Notes: generated from the letters alone by a model not told the origin. DNA of 38,279 bases from an uncultured Hyphomicrobiales bacterium (GCA_903839845.1 CAIMEA010000162.1:1-38279), one strand, 5' to 3'; shown: positions 6,780 through 14,399, numbered from the stretch's first letter. Translations and numbers: made by a program.

Positions 6780-8831
6780 TCAGTAGGTGACGCCGGCTTT
6801 CAGCATGAAAGTCCGCCCCTGCAACGGATAGGCATTATACCGGCCATAGGTGGCGGAGCTGGCCACCGCATAGTCGAAATACTGCACGTCGAACAGGTTC
6901 TGCACCGACGCCGACCAAAATAGACGCCGGTACTCGCCGCCGAGCCGCAGATCGACCGTCGTGTGCGCCGGAATGGTCGGCTGGAAATTGGCCTGATCGT
7001 TGTCCATCCGCCGGGCGCCGATGAAATTGACTACGGCGTCGAACACCGCGATCTTTTGGTAGACGTTCCAGGACAATCCGACGTTGCCGGTCCAGCGCGA
7101 TACCAAAGGTACGTCGTTGCCGGCATAGGTGCCGTCGCGGAAGGTGGCGCGCGTATAGGTCAGCCCGCCTTTCAGGCGCAGGTCGTCCGACAGATGCAAC
7201 GTCGCGGCATTTTCGACGCCGACGCGCTTGGTCGGATCGAGATTGACGTTGGCGCCGATCGGCGGAAACGGAATGAACATGATTTCGTTGTTCAGCAGCA
7301 TTTGATAGACGCTCGACTGGTATTCGAGCATGCCGATCCGGCCGCGTACGCCCGCTTCCGCGTCGAATGACGTCTGCGTCTTCAGTTGAAAGTCGACTGG
7401 AAAGGCATTGACACCGATGCGCTCGTCGACATTCGGCGTGCGGAAACTGCGCGCGACACGGCCGAACACCGCGAGACCGGGGCCGAAGCGATGCTCGGCG
7501 CCAAAATGCAGCGCATGGTTGGTTTCGGCTGTGTCGAGCGGCGTCGCCTGCGCACTGAAAGCGCCGGGCGCGGTCGGGTCGTAGATGTCACGGGCCGAGA
7601 GGAAGGTCCGTTGCAGGCGCGCGCCCCACGACAAATCGGTCGATGGCGCCAGCGCCAGGCTTTGCTGCCAGTACGCCGCGACCGATTTCTGGTCGAGATT
7701 GTACTTGTCGTAGGCCGGATCGCCGAGGCCGACGCTGCGCCGGGCTTCCAAGGACGAATTATAATAGTCGAAGCCGGTGGTGATCTTGGTCGCCATGCCG
7801 AACAGCCGGCCATCGATGACCGCGCGCGGCGTGACCGATCCGCTGATGAGGGTTCGCACATCCGACGTGTCCGAACCGAACAGCGAGGAAAACACCGTCT
7901 GGTCCTTGCGCCGCAGATTGCCGTCGAGGATCAACTCGATGCCCTGCCCGACCTCGCGCGACAGGCCGAGGGTCAGGCTGTTGCCCGACTTTTTCGAAAA
8001 GGCGTTCGGCGTGGTGGCGCCGCGCCGGTCGCTGTCCATTTCGCTTGACGCCAGCGTCACCAGCCGTGCGCCGGGCAGACCGAGTTTCTGGTCGTCGCTG
8101 GCGATATTCAGCCAAGCCTTGCCGTCGCTGCCGGTATATCGTACGTCGCCGATAGCGTTGCGCTGTTTGACAAAGTCGTTCACGCGGTAACCGTCCGAAT
8201 TCACTGCGTCGCTGGACAGCGCCACGGCGAACGGACCCTTCGACGCCGACGCGCCGGCATTCACCTCGCGTTGGTTGAACGAACCGAAACCAGCCTCGAC
8301 CCGCGCCGACGGCGGCCGGTCGGCGCCGGTCTTGGTGATGATGTTGATGACGCCGCCAACAGCGCCGTCGCCGTAAAGAACGGCGCCGCTATTGCCGCGC
8401 GTAATCTCGATACGTTCGATGCTGTCACGCGGGATGGTGCTGAAATCAATGCCGGAGAGATCGATATCGGTGAGCCGCCGGCCGTTCAGCAGCACCAAAG
8501 TATTTGAGACCGCGGTGGCGCCAAAGCCACGCAGATCGACCGTGGTGCCAGCGCCGTTCTTGACGCCGCTGGTCGAGAAAGTCTGCACGCCGGCTTCGCG
8601 CGACAGCAAATCTTGAAGGGTGGCGCCCGGCGAACGGGCGATATCCTGCGCGGTGATGATGCTGGTCGAGGCGCCGGTAATTCCGTTGTCGGTGCGGCTG
8701 GCCCAGACATCGACCGTCGGCAATGTCTGGCTATTGCTCTGCGCCAACGCGGCCGATGCATTCAGTCCGGCCAATGCGACCAGCGCGCTGCAAAGCCCAA
8801 GCGGAAGTCCAAACCTCTTCTTCACTCCCAT
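6780..8831 (-). CDS. btuB: TonB-dependent outer-membrane receptor, probable cobalamin receptor BtuB
   Basis: A 683-residue outer-membrane receptor. A signal peptide (MGVKKRFGLPLGLC..., cleavage after ALAQ near residue 31) is followed by a TonB-box-like LPTVDVWA, the plug domain (DLLSREAGVQTFS, VDLRGFGATAVSNTLVLLNGRRL, SIERIEITRGNSGAVLYGDGA, then GGVINIITK) and a beta-barrel ending in an aromatic residue (AGVTY). The receptor family imports siderophores or vitamin B12; the cobalamin riboswitch upstream (9060-9275) makes B12 or a related corrinoid the best substrate. I place the start at ATG 8831 because it opens directly into a signal peptide and has GGAATATGCGTC before it; an upstream extension would cross the leader hairpins. 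No ABC transporter genes (btuCDF) are adjacent. Confidence 0.85.
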   Translation of the reverse strand: MGVKKRFGLPLGLCSALVALAGLNASAALAQSNSQTLPTVDVWASRTDNGITGASTSIITAQDIARSPGATLQDLLSREAGVQTFSTSGVKNGAGTTVDLRGFGATAVSNTLVLLNGRRLTDIDLSGIDFSTIPRDSIERIEITRGNSGAVLYGDGAVGGVINIITKTGADRPPSARVEAGFGSFNQREVNAGASASKGPFAVALSSDAVNSDGYRVNDFVKQRNAIGDVRYTGSDGKAWLNIASDDQKLGLPGARLVTLASSEMDSDRRGATTPNAFSKKSGNSLTLGLSREVGQGIELILDGNLRRKDQTVFSSLFGSDTSDVRTLISGSVTPRAVIDGRLFGMATKITTGFDYYNSSLEARRSVGLGDPAYDKYNLDQKSVAAYWQQSLALAPSTDLSWGARLQRTFLSARDIYDPTAPGAFSAQATPLDTAETNHALHFGAEHRFGPGLAVFGRVARSFRTPNVDERIGVNAFPVDFQLKTQTSFDAEAGVRGRIGMLEYQSSVYQMLLNNEIMFIPFPPIGANVNLDPTKRVGVENAATLHLSDDLRLKGGLTYTRATFRDGTYAGNDVPLVSRWTGNVGLSWNVYQKIAVFDAVVNFIGARRMDNDQANFQPTIPAHTTVDLRLGGEYRRLFWSASVQNLFDVQYFDYAVASSATYGRYNAYPLQGRTFMLKAGVTY

Positions 8832-8850
8832 GACGCATATTCCTTCGTTT

Positions 8851-8900
8851 GCGCCCGCGGTTTTTTCGCGGGCGCATCGGGTGAGACCAAACCCGATGCG
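8851..8900 (-). promoter_or_regulatory. Two overlapping hairpins in the btuB leader (possible expression platform)
   Basis: On the minus strand, CGCATCGGGT/ACCCGATGCG (8873-8882 with 8891-8900) is followed by GCGCCCGCG/CGCGGGCGC (8851-8859 with 8867-8875). Both stems are perfect and share bases 8873-8875, so full formation of one shortens the other. They end about 20 bases before the btuB start codon, with no T-run, which suggests control of translation or mRNA stability rather than termination. Confidence 0.55.
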
Positions 8901-8960
8901 AAGGACAAGAAAACGCGACACCACGCTTTACCAACGCGCGTTACGTTTACCTGTCGAAGT

Positions 8961-8981
8961 CGTGGGAAAATATTTTCCACG
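8961..8981. promoter_or_regulatory. AT-rich near-perfect palindrome in the btuB leader
   Basis: CGTGG, one extra G, then AAAATATTTTCCACG: apart from the extra base it is a perfect palindrome. It is located between the riboswitch and the btuB start. It could be a protein operator or a hairpin in the mRNA; no known binding site is matched with confidence. Confidence 0.4.
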
Positions 8982-9059
8982 CCATCGCACCGGCATTGAC
9001 GTCACCGCTGCGAAAGCGCGCTCCGTATGGACCTCCCGTCCACCGGTTGGGTGACCGCG

Positions 9060-9275
9060 CTGGCAGGTCTCCTGGCTCGCGGGTCAATGCCCAGTTGCGT
9101 CCGGCCTTCCCAGGTTCCCGAAGAACCCAGTGGCCGTGTGGACGCGGGCTCGCCGCTTACAGTTGCGGGGGCAGCCACGGATTGACGCGAACTCGAAAAA
9201 TTCCGTTCGAACTATGCGAATGCGCGCGACGCCCGTGTTCCCTCTTTCGTCCCCGGAGCGACCCGGGGAACCAGC
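9060..9275 (-). promoter_or_regulatory. Cobalamin (B12) riboswitch
   Basis: On the minus strand the conserved blocks of the AdoCbl riboswitch occur in the right order: GGTTCC and GGGAAC near the 5' side (9267-9272 and about 9238-9243), GCCCCCGCAACTGTAAGCGG (9153-9172), GCCACTG (9128-9134), the CTGGGAAGGC block (about 9105-9115), and the B12 box AGCCAGGAGACCTGCC (9062-9077). Such riboswitches lower expression of B12 uptake or synthesis genes when adenosyl- or other cobalamin is plentiful. The next gene on this strand is the TonB-dependent receptor, whose start is about 230 bases downstream, an unusually long distance that holds extra structure. Outer limits of the aptamer are approximate. Confidence 0.95.
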
Positions 9276-9287
9276 ACAATTAACAAT

Positions 9288-9320
9288 TAAAATGTTCCAT
9301 TTTATGCGCACATGAGTCAA
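9288..9320 (-). promoter_or_regulatory. Probable btuB promoter region with a perfect 7-bp palindrome
   Basis: Just upstream of the riboswitch the minus strand reads TTGACT (9320-9315), a fair -35 box, followed 17-18 bases later by the weak -10 candidate AACATT. Overlapping the -10 area is TAAAATG-GAA-CATTTTA (9304-9288), a perfect 7-base inverted repeat with a 3-base centre, typical in size for a repressor operator. The placement is inferred; no transcription start is known. Confidence 0.45.
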
Positions 9321-9351
9321 GCGCCGCCGGTATGAATAAAACCGGCGGCGC
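9321..9351 (-). terminator. Terminator-like hairpin after the Lys/His-rich protein gene
   Basis: GCGCCGCCGGT (9321-9331) and ACCGGCGGCGC (9341-9351) form a perfect 11-base-pair stem around ATGAATAAA, 32 bases beyond the stop of the minus-strand gene. It separates that gene from the btuB promoter. The T content after it is low. Confidence 0.6.
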
Positions 9352-9383
9352 CTGGGCGTTGCATTATTGTCGAGAGCGGCAGA

Positions 9384-9785
9384 TCAGCCGGCGGTGTTGA
9401 GCGTCGGCGCGGTCTTGACGCGCTTGACCTGCTTGGTGTGCTTGATCGGCTTGACGTGCGCGACGTGCTTCACATGCTTGACGTGATGCACCGTGTGCTT
9501 GCTCACCTTGTGCTTGGTGGCGCTTTTGGCGACGTTCGACTTCTGCACGCCTTTGATCGCCTTCGCATCCAGCTTGGCCTTCGCATCGGTCTTGACGTCG
9601 GCCTTCACGTTCGCCTTGGTGTCGACCTTGGCGTTCGCCTTGGTATCGGCCTTGGCCGGCGCCGCGACCGTCGCGGCCGGAGTGGTGGCAGTGCCGGACA
9701 CGTTGCCAGATACGTTTCCTTGCGCGAAAGCCGAGCCAGCGATCAAGCTCGTCGCAATGACGGCGGCGGTGAAAGTTTTCATCAT
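9384..9785 (-). CDS. Exported Lys/Ala- and His-repeat protein of unknown function
   Basis: A 133-residue exported, highly basic, low-complexity protein. After a signal peptide (MMKTFTAAVIATSLIAGSAFAQ) comes a short Gly/Ser/Thr stretch, then four-residue repeats of the KADT/KANA/KVDT/KANV kind (about residues 45-76), then a Lys/His/Val region with eight histidines (KHTVHHVKHVKHVAHVK and neighbours). The first repeat is helical in propensity; the second could bind metal or polyanions such as LPS or nucleic acid. AGGATAACGACC before the tandem ATGs serves as ribosome binding site. It lies upstream of the B12-controlled receptor but is separated by a hairpin and a new promoter, so co-regulation is not implied. 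No named family is recognised; function is unknown. Confidence 0.75.
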   Translation of the reverse strand: MMKTFTAAVIATSLIAGSAFAQGNVSGNVSGTATTPAATVAAPAKADTKANAKVDTKANVKADVKTDAKAKLDAKAIKGVQKSNVAKSATKHKVSKHTVHHVKHVKHVAHVKPIKHTKQVKRVKTAPTLNTAG

Positions 9786-10182
9786 GGTCGTTATCCTCTG
9801 ATCGGGTGGCCGGACGCCCGGTTAAGTTCCGGCCGGCTGGCTTCTGGCCAACCGTTGCCGCGACTATGGACGCGCCGCACTGAACGCGTTCTGAGGGGTG
9901 CTGTTATCCGCCATTCAGCGACCGGCCGGCGTCGTGTCGGAATTCGGGCGGGAAAATGGCGGCCGGAATTTTGGGCATAGAGCGGACTAACCGCGGTTTT
10001 CCGTTGTTTTTCCTGTATCGGCCAGCGCGCCCGGCCGAGATGCCCGACCAAGTCGCCCAACCAAGTCGCCCGGCCAAGCCGCCCGACCCTGCCGCTCACG
10101 ATTTGTTTTTTCTGCCCTGCCGCATTTGGCTCTAAGCTTCCATCGTTCTTCCGCGTCGGCTCACACCCCATGAGGTTCGCCC
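9786..10182. other. Intergenic gap with a short tandem repeat
   Basis: A 397-base non-coding stretch between divergent genes, so it should contain both promoters. The only internal structure I see is a degenerate 13-base tandem repeat of the form GTCGCCCAACCAA, about four copies, at 10041-10090. Short reading frames through it look like chance. No RNA gene is visible. Confidence 0.45.
10041..10090. repeat. Degenerate 13-bp tandem repeat
   Basis: Successive units read TGCCCGACCAA, GTCGCCCAACCAA, GTCGCCCGGCCAA and GCCGCCCGACCCT. The array lies about 90-140 bases upstream of the TPR-protein start, outside coding sequence. It may be slippage-prone filler or contain binding sites. Confidence 0.5.
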
Positions 10183-10752
10183 ATGTCCAAGGCCCCGACC
10201 CTGATTAAAATGCTGCGTCATCTCCCCATGCTTGCCGTTGCCGCGCTTCTGGTGACCGCCGTCGGCGCCAAACCGCTGTACGCGATGGGCACCGACAATC
10301 CGCCGCCGACCGACGACGGCAAAAAGAAGGACAAGAAAGGTAGCGCCATCGAGCAGCAGGAGCAGCAGCTCGCTTTGGCTAAAGAGCAGGCGAAATTCCT
10401 GCGCGACTACCGCGCCGCCCGTGAACTGATCCTGGCCGGACGGTACGACGCCGGCATCGCCGCCATGCACGCGCTCGGCCATGACGAGCATCCCGACGTC
10501 GCCAATTATATCGGCTACGCCAACCGCAAGTTGGGCCGGTACGACCAGTCCAAGCTCTGGTACGAGGCGGCGCTCGAGGCCGATCCCAACCACACCCGCA
10601 CCTGGTCCTATTACGGCATGTGGCACGCCGAGCAGGGCAACAGGCTCAAGGCGCAGGACTACCTCGCCAAGGTCAACGCGCTGTGCGGCGACACGGCCTG
10701 CAAGGAATATATCGAGCTGAAGGCCGTGATTGACGGCAAGGCGAGTTACTAG
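10183..10752 (+). CDS. Exported TPR-repeat protein
   Basis: A 189-residue protein with a signal peptide (hydrophobic LPMLAVAALLVTAVGAKPLYA, cleavage near residue 34) and a Lys/Gln-rich, probably coiled segment (KKKDKKGSAIEQQEQQLALAKEQ, about residues 46-68). The rest is predicted tetratricopeptide helices: YRAARELILAGRYDAGIAAM, then VANYIGYANRKLGRYDQSKLWYEAALEADPNHTRTWSYYG, the latter a near-canonical TPR, then GNRLKAQDYL. Two cysteines near the C-terminus (ALCGDTACKEY) could pair in the periplasm. TPR proteins are scaffolds; the partner is unknown. GAGG about eight bases before ATG 10183 supports the start. A hairpin resembling a terminator lies 160 bases downstream, just before nadK. Confidence 0.75.
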   Translation: MSKAPTLIKMLRHLPMLAVAALLVTAVGAKPLYAMGTDNPPPTDDGKKKDKKGSAIEQQEQQLALAKEQAKFLRDYRAARELILAGRYDAGIAAMHALGHDEHPDVANYIGYANRKLGRYDQSKLWYEAALEADPNHTRTWSYYGMWHAEQGNRLKAQDYLAKVNALCGDTACKEYIELKAVIDGKASY

Positions 10753-10778
10753 CCTAGCCCCTCCTTCGGTTTACTCAC

Positions 10779-10829
10779 CCGCCTCATTCTCGCGCGGCCG
10801 CGAAAGCGCCCGTTCCGAGGATGAGGCGG
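10779..10829. repeat. Intergenic inverted repeat (CCTCAT...ATGAGG type)
   Basis: CCGCCTCAT (10779-10787) and ATGAGGCGG (10821-10829) form a 9-base stem enclosing CGCG-rich sequence with GCGCGGCCGCG. It resembles the intergenic CCTCAT/ATGAGG palindromes seen repeatedly in Rhizobiales genomes and the structure at 19185-19227 of this window. Confidence 0.5.
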
Positions 10830-10914
10830 AGGCGTTTTCAGGCTATAAAATCCCGTTTCCTCCGGCAGGATCGCCGCCTCGACAACCTTGCCCCAAGTCG
10901 TATAGACGAGCGGC

Positions 10915-10940
10915 GGGCGGCCGCTTTTTGCCGCCCTTTT
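10915..10940 (+). terminator. Terminator-like hairpin 21 bases before nadK
   Basis: GGGCGGC (10915-10921) pairs with GCCGCCC (10930-10936) around CGCTTTTT, and TTTTG follows. It has the shape of a Rho-independent terminator. It either ends the TPR-protein transcript or, since only 21 bases separate it from the nadK ATG, sits inside the nadK leader and could attenuate nadK. Confidence 0.65.
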
Positions 10941-10961
10941 GTCTTGTTTTAGAGTGCGGTC

Positions 10962-11744
10962 ATGACTTTGCCGGCCCAACGCTTCAAGCGCATCGGTTTC
11001 GTCGCCAGCCAGACGCCGGAGGCGCGCGCCGCGTTCGACCTGCTGGTCGCGCGCTACGGCAATGCCGGGGCGCAAGACGCCGACGTCATCGTCGCGCTTG
11101 GCGGCGACGGCCTGATGCTGCAAACGCTGCACGACTTTCTCACTTCGGGAAAGCCGATCTACGGCATGCATCGCGGCACTGTCGGCTTCCTGATGAACGA
11201 GTTCAACCTCGACGGGCTGGTCGAGCGTCTGGCTGCCGCGCACCGGACCATCATTCATCCGCTTGTCATGCAGGCGCGCGACGCGCAAGGGCACGTCCAC
11301 GAGCACCGCGCCATCAATGAAGTGTCGCTGTTTCGCCAGAGCGCGCAGGCCGCGCATTTGCGCATCCTGATCGATGGGCAGGAACGATTGACCGAACTGG
11401 TCGCCGACGGCGTGCTGGTGGCGACGCCGGCCGGCTCCACCGCCTATAACCTGTCGGCGCAGGGCGCCATCATCCCGATCAACGCGCCGCTTCTGGCCCT
11501 GACGCCAATCAGTCCGTTCCGGCCGCGGCGCTGGCGCGGCGCGCTTTTGCCGGACAAGGCCAAGGTCACGATCGAGGTGCAGGACGCCGACAAGCGTCCG
11601 GTCGCCGCCGTCGCCGATCATGACGAGGTGCGCGATGTCCGCAGCGTGACCATCAGCATGGATCACGGCATCTCGCTCAATATGCTGTTCGATCCCGGCC
11701 ACAATCTAGACGAACGGATTTTGCGCGAGCAATTCGGATTCTAA
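10962..11744 (+). CDS. nadK: NAD kinase
   Basis: A 260-residue cytoplasmic enzyme that phosphorylates NAD to NADP using ATP or polyphosphate. The diagnostic GGDG motif is at residues 47-50 ([12 protein letters not shown]), followed by [14 protein letters not shown], the NEVSLFR strand and the glycine-rich [24 protein letters not shown] motif that binds the nucleotide. The C-terminal beta strands ([15 protein letters not shown]) are also typical. The length is the short alphaproteobacterial form. The ATG at 10962 follows AGAGTGCGGTC. The stop codon is only two bases before the start of the next gene, a molybdenum hydroxylase small subunit, so the two are probably translated from one mRNA. Confidence 0.95.
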   Translation: MTLPAQRFKRIGFVASQTPEARAAFDLLVARYGNAGAQDADVIVALGGDGLMLQTLHDFLTSGKPIYGMHRGTVGFLMNEFNLDGLVERLAAAHRTIIHPLVMQARDAQGHVHEHRAINEVSLFRQSAQAAHLRILIDGQERLTELVADGVLVATPAGSTAYNLSAQGAIIPINAPLLALTPISPFRPRRWRGALLPDKAKVTIEVQDADKRPVAAVADHDEVRDVRSVTISMDHGISLNMLFDPGHNLDERILREQFGF

Positions 11745-11746
11745 TA

Positions 11747-12223
11747 ATGACGACAATCGAATTCTCGGTGAACGGCAAACCGGTCAGCGTCGCGCTCGAC
11801 AATGAAGATACGCCCCTGCTCGACGTATTGCGCAACGACCTCGGCCTGATGGGCACGCGCTTCGGCTGCGGCCTTGAGCAGTGCGGTTGCTGCATGGTGC
11901 TGATCGACGGCCAGCCTGAGAAATGCTGCGCCAAGCCGGTCTCGAGCATCGCCGGCAAGAACGTCACGACCGTCGAGGGACTGGGCACGCCGGACGCGCC
12001 GCATCCGCTGCAACAGGCCTTCCTCGACGAGCAGGCCGGCCAATGCGGCTATTGCCTGTCCGGCATTTTGATCTCGGCCAAGGCGCTGCTCGCGGTCAAT
12101 CCGTCGCCGACCCGGACCGAGATCGCGCTGGCGCTCGACGGCAATATCTGCCGCTGCGGTTCGCATAACCGCATCCTGCGCGCGGTCGAGAAAGCCGCGG
12201 CTGTCATGAGGGTGCGCGCATGA
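11747..12223 (+). CDS. Molybdenum hydroxylase small subunit, (2Fe-2S)-binding
   Basis: A 158-residue subunit carrying two 2Fe-2S clusters that pass electrons from the molybdenum site. The N-terminal plant-ferredoxin-type domain has FGCGLEQCGCCMVLIDG (C41, C46, C49) and a further cysteine at 60/61; the C-terminal helical domain has GQCGYCLSG (C100, C103) and NICRCGSHNRI (C135, C137). This is the layout of IorA, NicA and related isoquinoline or nicotinate dehydrogenase subunits. It starts two bases after nadK, and its last codons and TGA stop lie inside the palindromic repeat at 12215-12264. The large subunit follows. The true substrate, an N-heterocycle or aldehyde, cannot be read from the sequence. 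Confidence 0.93.
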   Translation: MTTIEFSVNGKPVSVALDNEDTPLLDVLRNDLGLMGTRFGCGLEQCGCCMVLIDGQPEKCCAKPVSSIAGKNVTTVEGLGTPDAPHPLQQAFLDEQAGQCGYCLSGILISAKALLAVNPSPTRTEIALALDGNICRCGSHNRILRAVEKAAAVMRVRA

Positions 12224-12264
12224 TCCCGAAAAGTGGGAACCGGTTTTCGGATAAGATCATGCGC
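12215..12264. repeat. Rhizobiales-type palindromic repeat, copy 2
   Basis: GCGCATGATC (12215-12224) and GATCATGCGC (12255-12264) are perfect arms; inside, CCGAAAA (12226-12232) pairs with TTTTCGG (12244-12250), leaving the core AAGTGGGAACCGGTT (12231-12245). The repeat begins within the coding sequence of the small subunit and supplies its TGA stop. It separates the two subunit genes of one operon. Its core matches that of the repeat at 3701-3797. Confidence 0.75.
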
Positions 12265-12278
12265 AAAGGAAAAAGCAC

Positions 12279-14399
12279 ATGAACGCGCCCGTTTTACCCG
12301 GCCCGCTCAACGACAATCCGCGGCTCGATCTCTGGGTGTCGTTTCCGGAAAGCGGCAAAGTCACAATCAACACCGGTCGTGTCGAACTTGGGCAAGGCGT
12401 GCTCACGGCAATGGCGCAGATTGCCGCCGACGAACTCGATGTTGCGATAACGCGCGTCACCGTGCGCTCCGGCGTCACGGACGGCATGCCCAACGAAGGC
12501 TACACCGCCGGCAGTCAGTCGATCCAGTTCGGCGGGCTGGCGATGGGTCAGGCCTGCGCCGATGTGCGCGCACTATTCATCGCGCGCGCCGCCAAGATAT
12601 TGGCCTGCGCCGGCGACGAGCTGGCCGTGCGCGACGGCGCGTTCTTCCGCAATGGCACAGCGACCGGTCAGGATTACTGGACGCTTGCTTCCGCCATCGA
12701 TCTTTCCGTCAACGCCAGCGGGCTTGCCCGGCGCAAGGCCTCGGCCGACCTGCGCTTTGTCGGCCAAAGCAGTGCGCGCAGCGATTTGCCCGCCAAGATT
12801 TTCGGCGATGACGCGTTCATCCATGACATGAAACTTGCCGGCATGAAGCATGCGCGCGTGGTGCGCCAGCCGAACAAGGGCGCCTCCATCGGTACGATCG
12901 ACGAAGCGTCTCTACGGCGCGCCGCCAAGGGCGCGATTGAATTTGTCCGCAGCGGCGATTTCCTCGCCATCGTCGGCGACAATGAGACCGCCGTCGAACT
13001 CGCCGGCGCGGCCGCCATCAATCATGTGACCTGGACGAATGTCGAGACGCCGACGCCCTTGCAACAGGAAGCCAATTGGCTGTTGCAGCGTCCGGTCATT
13101 GACCGCCTGCTCGGCCCGCCGGAGCCGAGCGACGCACAAGGCAAGCAGCGTTTCGAGGCGACCTACTCGCGCGGTTATCTTGCGCATGCGTCGATTTCGC
13201 CGTCCTGCGGACTGGCGCAATTCAAGGACGGCCATCTCACCGTCTGGACGCATTGCCAGGGCGTGTTCCCGTTGCGCGCGGCTTTGGCGCGCACGCTCAA
13301 ACTCAAATCGGACGACATCACCGTGCGTCATGTGCAGGGCTCCGGCTGCTACGGTCACAACGGCGCCGACGACGCCGCCGCCGACGCCGCGGTCATCGCC
13401 ATGCTGACGCCGGGCACACCGATCCGCATCCGCTGGCGGCGCGACGAAGAATTCATCTACGAGCCGAAGAGTCCGGCGATGCTGGTCAAGGTCCGCGCGC
13501 TCATCGACAGCGCCGGCAAGCCGGCCGACTGGACCGCCGAAATCTGGAGCGGCAATCACAACGGCCGCCCCGGCGGCGGCAACGCCCTGCTCGCCGGCTA
13601 CGCCCTGCCCGATCAGGAGCCGCTGCCGCAGGCCAATGAAGTGCCGGAAGCGGCCGGCGGCGGCGCCACACGCAACGCCGATCCGCTCTATGACATCGCC
13701 AGCAAGCGTATCGTCCATCACATGGTCACCGAGACGCCGGTGCGCGTGTCGGCGCTGCGCGGCCTCGGCGCGATGCCGAATGTATTCGCGCTCGAATGCG
13801 CCATCGATGAACTGGCCGAACGCGCCGGCGTCGATCCGGTGGCTTACCGGCTGTCCATCACCACCGACATGCGCGCCCGCGCCGTGATCGAAAAAGTCGC
13901 GGCGATGGCGAACTGGCAAGCGAATGCGCCGGGCGGCAATGGCGCCGGGCGCGGCATCGCCTTTGCCCGCTACAAGAACCGCGCCGCCTATTCGGCCGTT
14001 ATCGTCGACCTCGAGGTCGACGAGGAAATCCGCCTGCGCCGTGTCTGGTGCGCTACCGACGGCGGCCTGATCGTCAATCCGGACGGCGCCGTCAACCAGC
14101 TCGAAGGCGGCGTCATCCAGTCGGCAAGCTGGGTGCTCAAGGAGCAGGTGCGGCTCGACGGCGGCACAGCGTCCTTTGATTGGGACACCTACCCGGTCTT
14201 GAAATTCAGCGAAGTGCCGCCGATCGATATCGCGCTGATCAATCCGACCTCAAGCGACATGCCGCTCGGCGTCGGCGAGGCCACCGCCGGCCCCACCGCC
14301 GCCGCCATCGGCAACGCCGTCTCGCACGCGCTCGGCATTCGCCTGCGCGATCTGCCGCTGACGCGCGAACGCATCATGGCGGCGCTGCTCAAAGAGTAG
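12279..14399 (+). CDS. Molybdenum hydroxylase large subunit (molybdopterin-binding)
   Basis: A 706-residue catalytic subunit binding molybdopterin cytosine dinucleotide. The order of parts is that of the isoquinoline/nicotinate type: a molybdopterin-binding piece comes first (VTINTGRVELGQGVLTAMAQIAADEL, about residues 27-52), then the hammerhead-like domain (SDLPAKIFGDDAFIHDMKL, about 165-185), then QGSGCYGHNGADDAAADA (about 351-368), and finally GVGEAT, where E667 is the expected catalytic glutamate. There is no C-terminal cytochrome domain, unlike nicotinate dehydrogenase subunit B of Pseudomonas. No Tat signal is seen, so it probably works in the cytoplasm. It starts 55 bases after the small subunit, with AAAGGAAAAAGC as ribosome binding site. 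Maturation factors of the XdhC/CoxD kind are not nearby. Confidence 0.92.
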   Translation: MNAPVLPGPLNDNPRLDLWVSFPESGKVTINTGRVELGQGVLTAMAQIAADELDVAITRVTVRSGVTDGMPNEGYTAGSQSIQFGGLAMGQACADVRALFIARAAKILACAGDELAVRDGAFFRNGTATGQDYWTLASAIDLSVNASGLARRKASADLRFVGQSSARSDLPAKIFGDDAFIHDMKLAGMKHARVVRQPNKGASIGTIDEASLRRAAKGAIEFVRSGDFLAIVGDNETAVELAGAAAINHVTWTNVETPTPLQQEANWLLQRPVIDRLLGPPEPSDAQGKQRFEATYSRGYLAHASISPSCGLAQFKDGHLTVWTHCQGVFPLRAALARTLKLKSDDITVRHVQGSGCYGHNGADDAAADAAVIAMLTPGTPIRIRWRRDEEFIYEPKSPAMLVKVRALIDSAGKPADWTAEIWSGNHNGRPGGGNALLAGYALPDQEPLPQANEVPEAAGGGATRNADPLYDIASKRIVHHMVTETPVRVSALRGLGAMPNVFALECAIDELAERAGVDPVAYRLSITTDMRARAVIEKVAAMANWQANAPGGNGAGRGIAFARYKNRAAYSAVIVDLEVDEEIRLRRVWCATDGGLIVNPDGAVNQLEGGVIQSASWVLKEQVRLDGGTASFDWDTYPVLKFSEVPPIDIALINPTSSDMPLGVGEATAGPTAAAIGNAVSHALGIRLRDLPLTRERIMAALLKE

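Noticed and set aside
10041-10090. Possible CRISPR-like array
   Set aside because: Units of 13 bases with no spacers and only about four degenerate copies; it is a plain tandem repeat.
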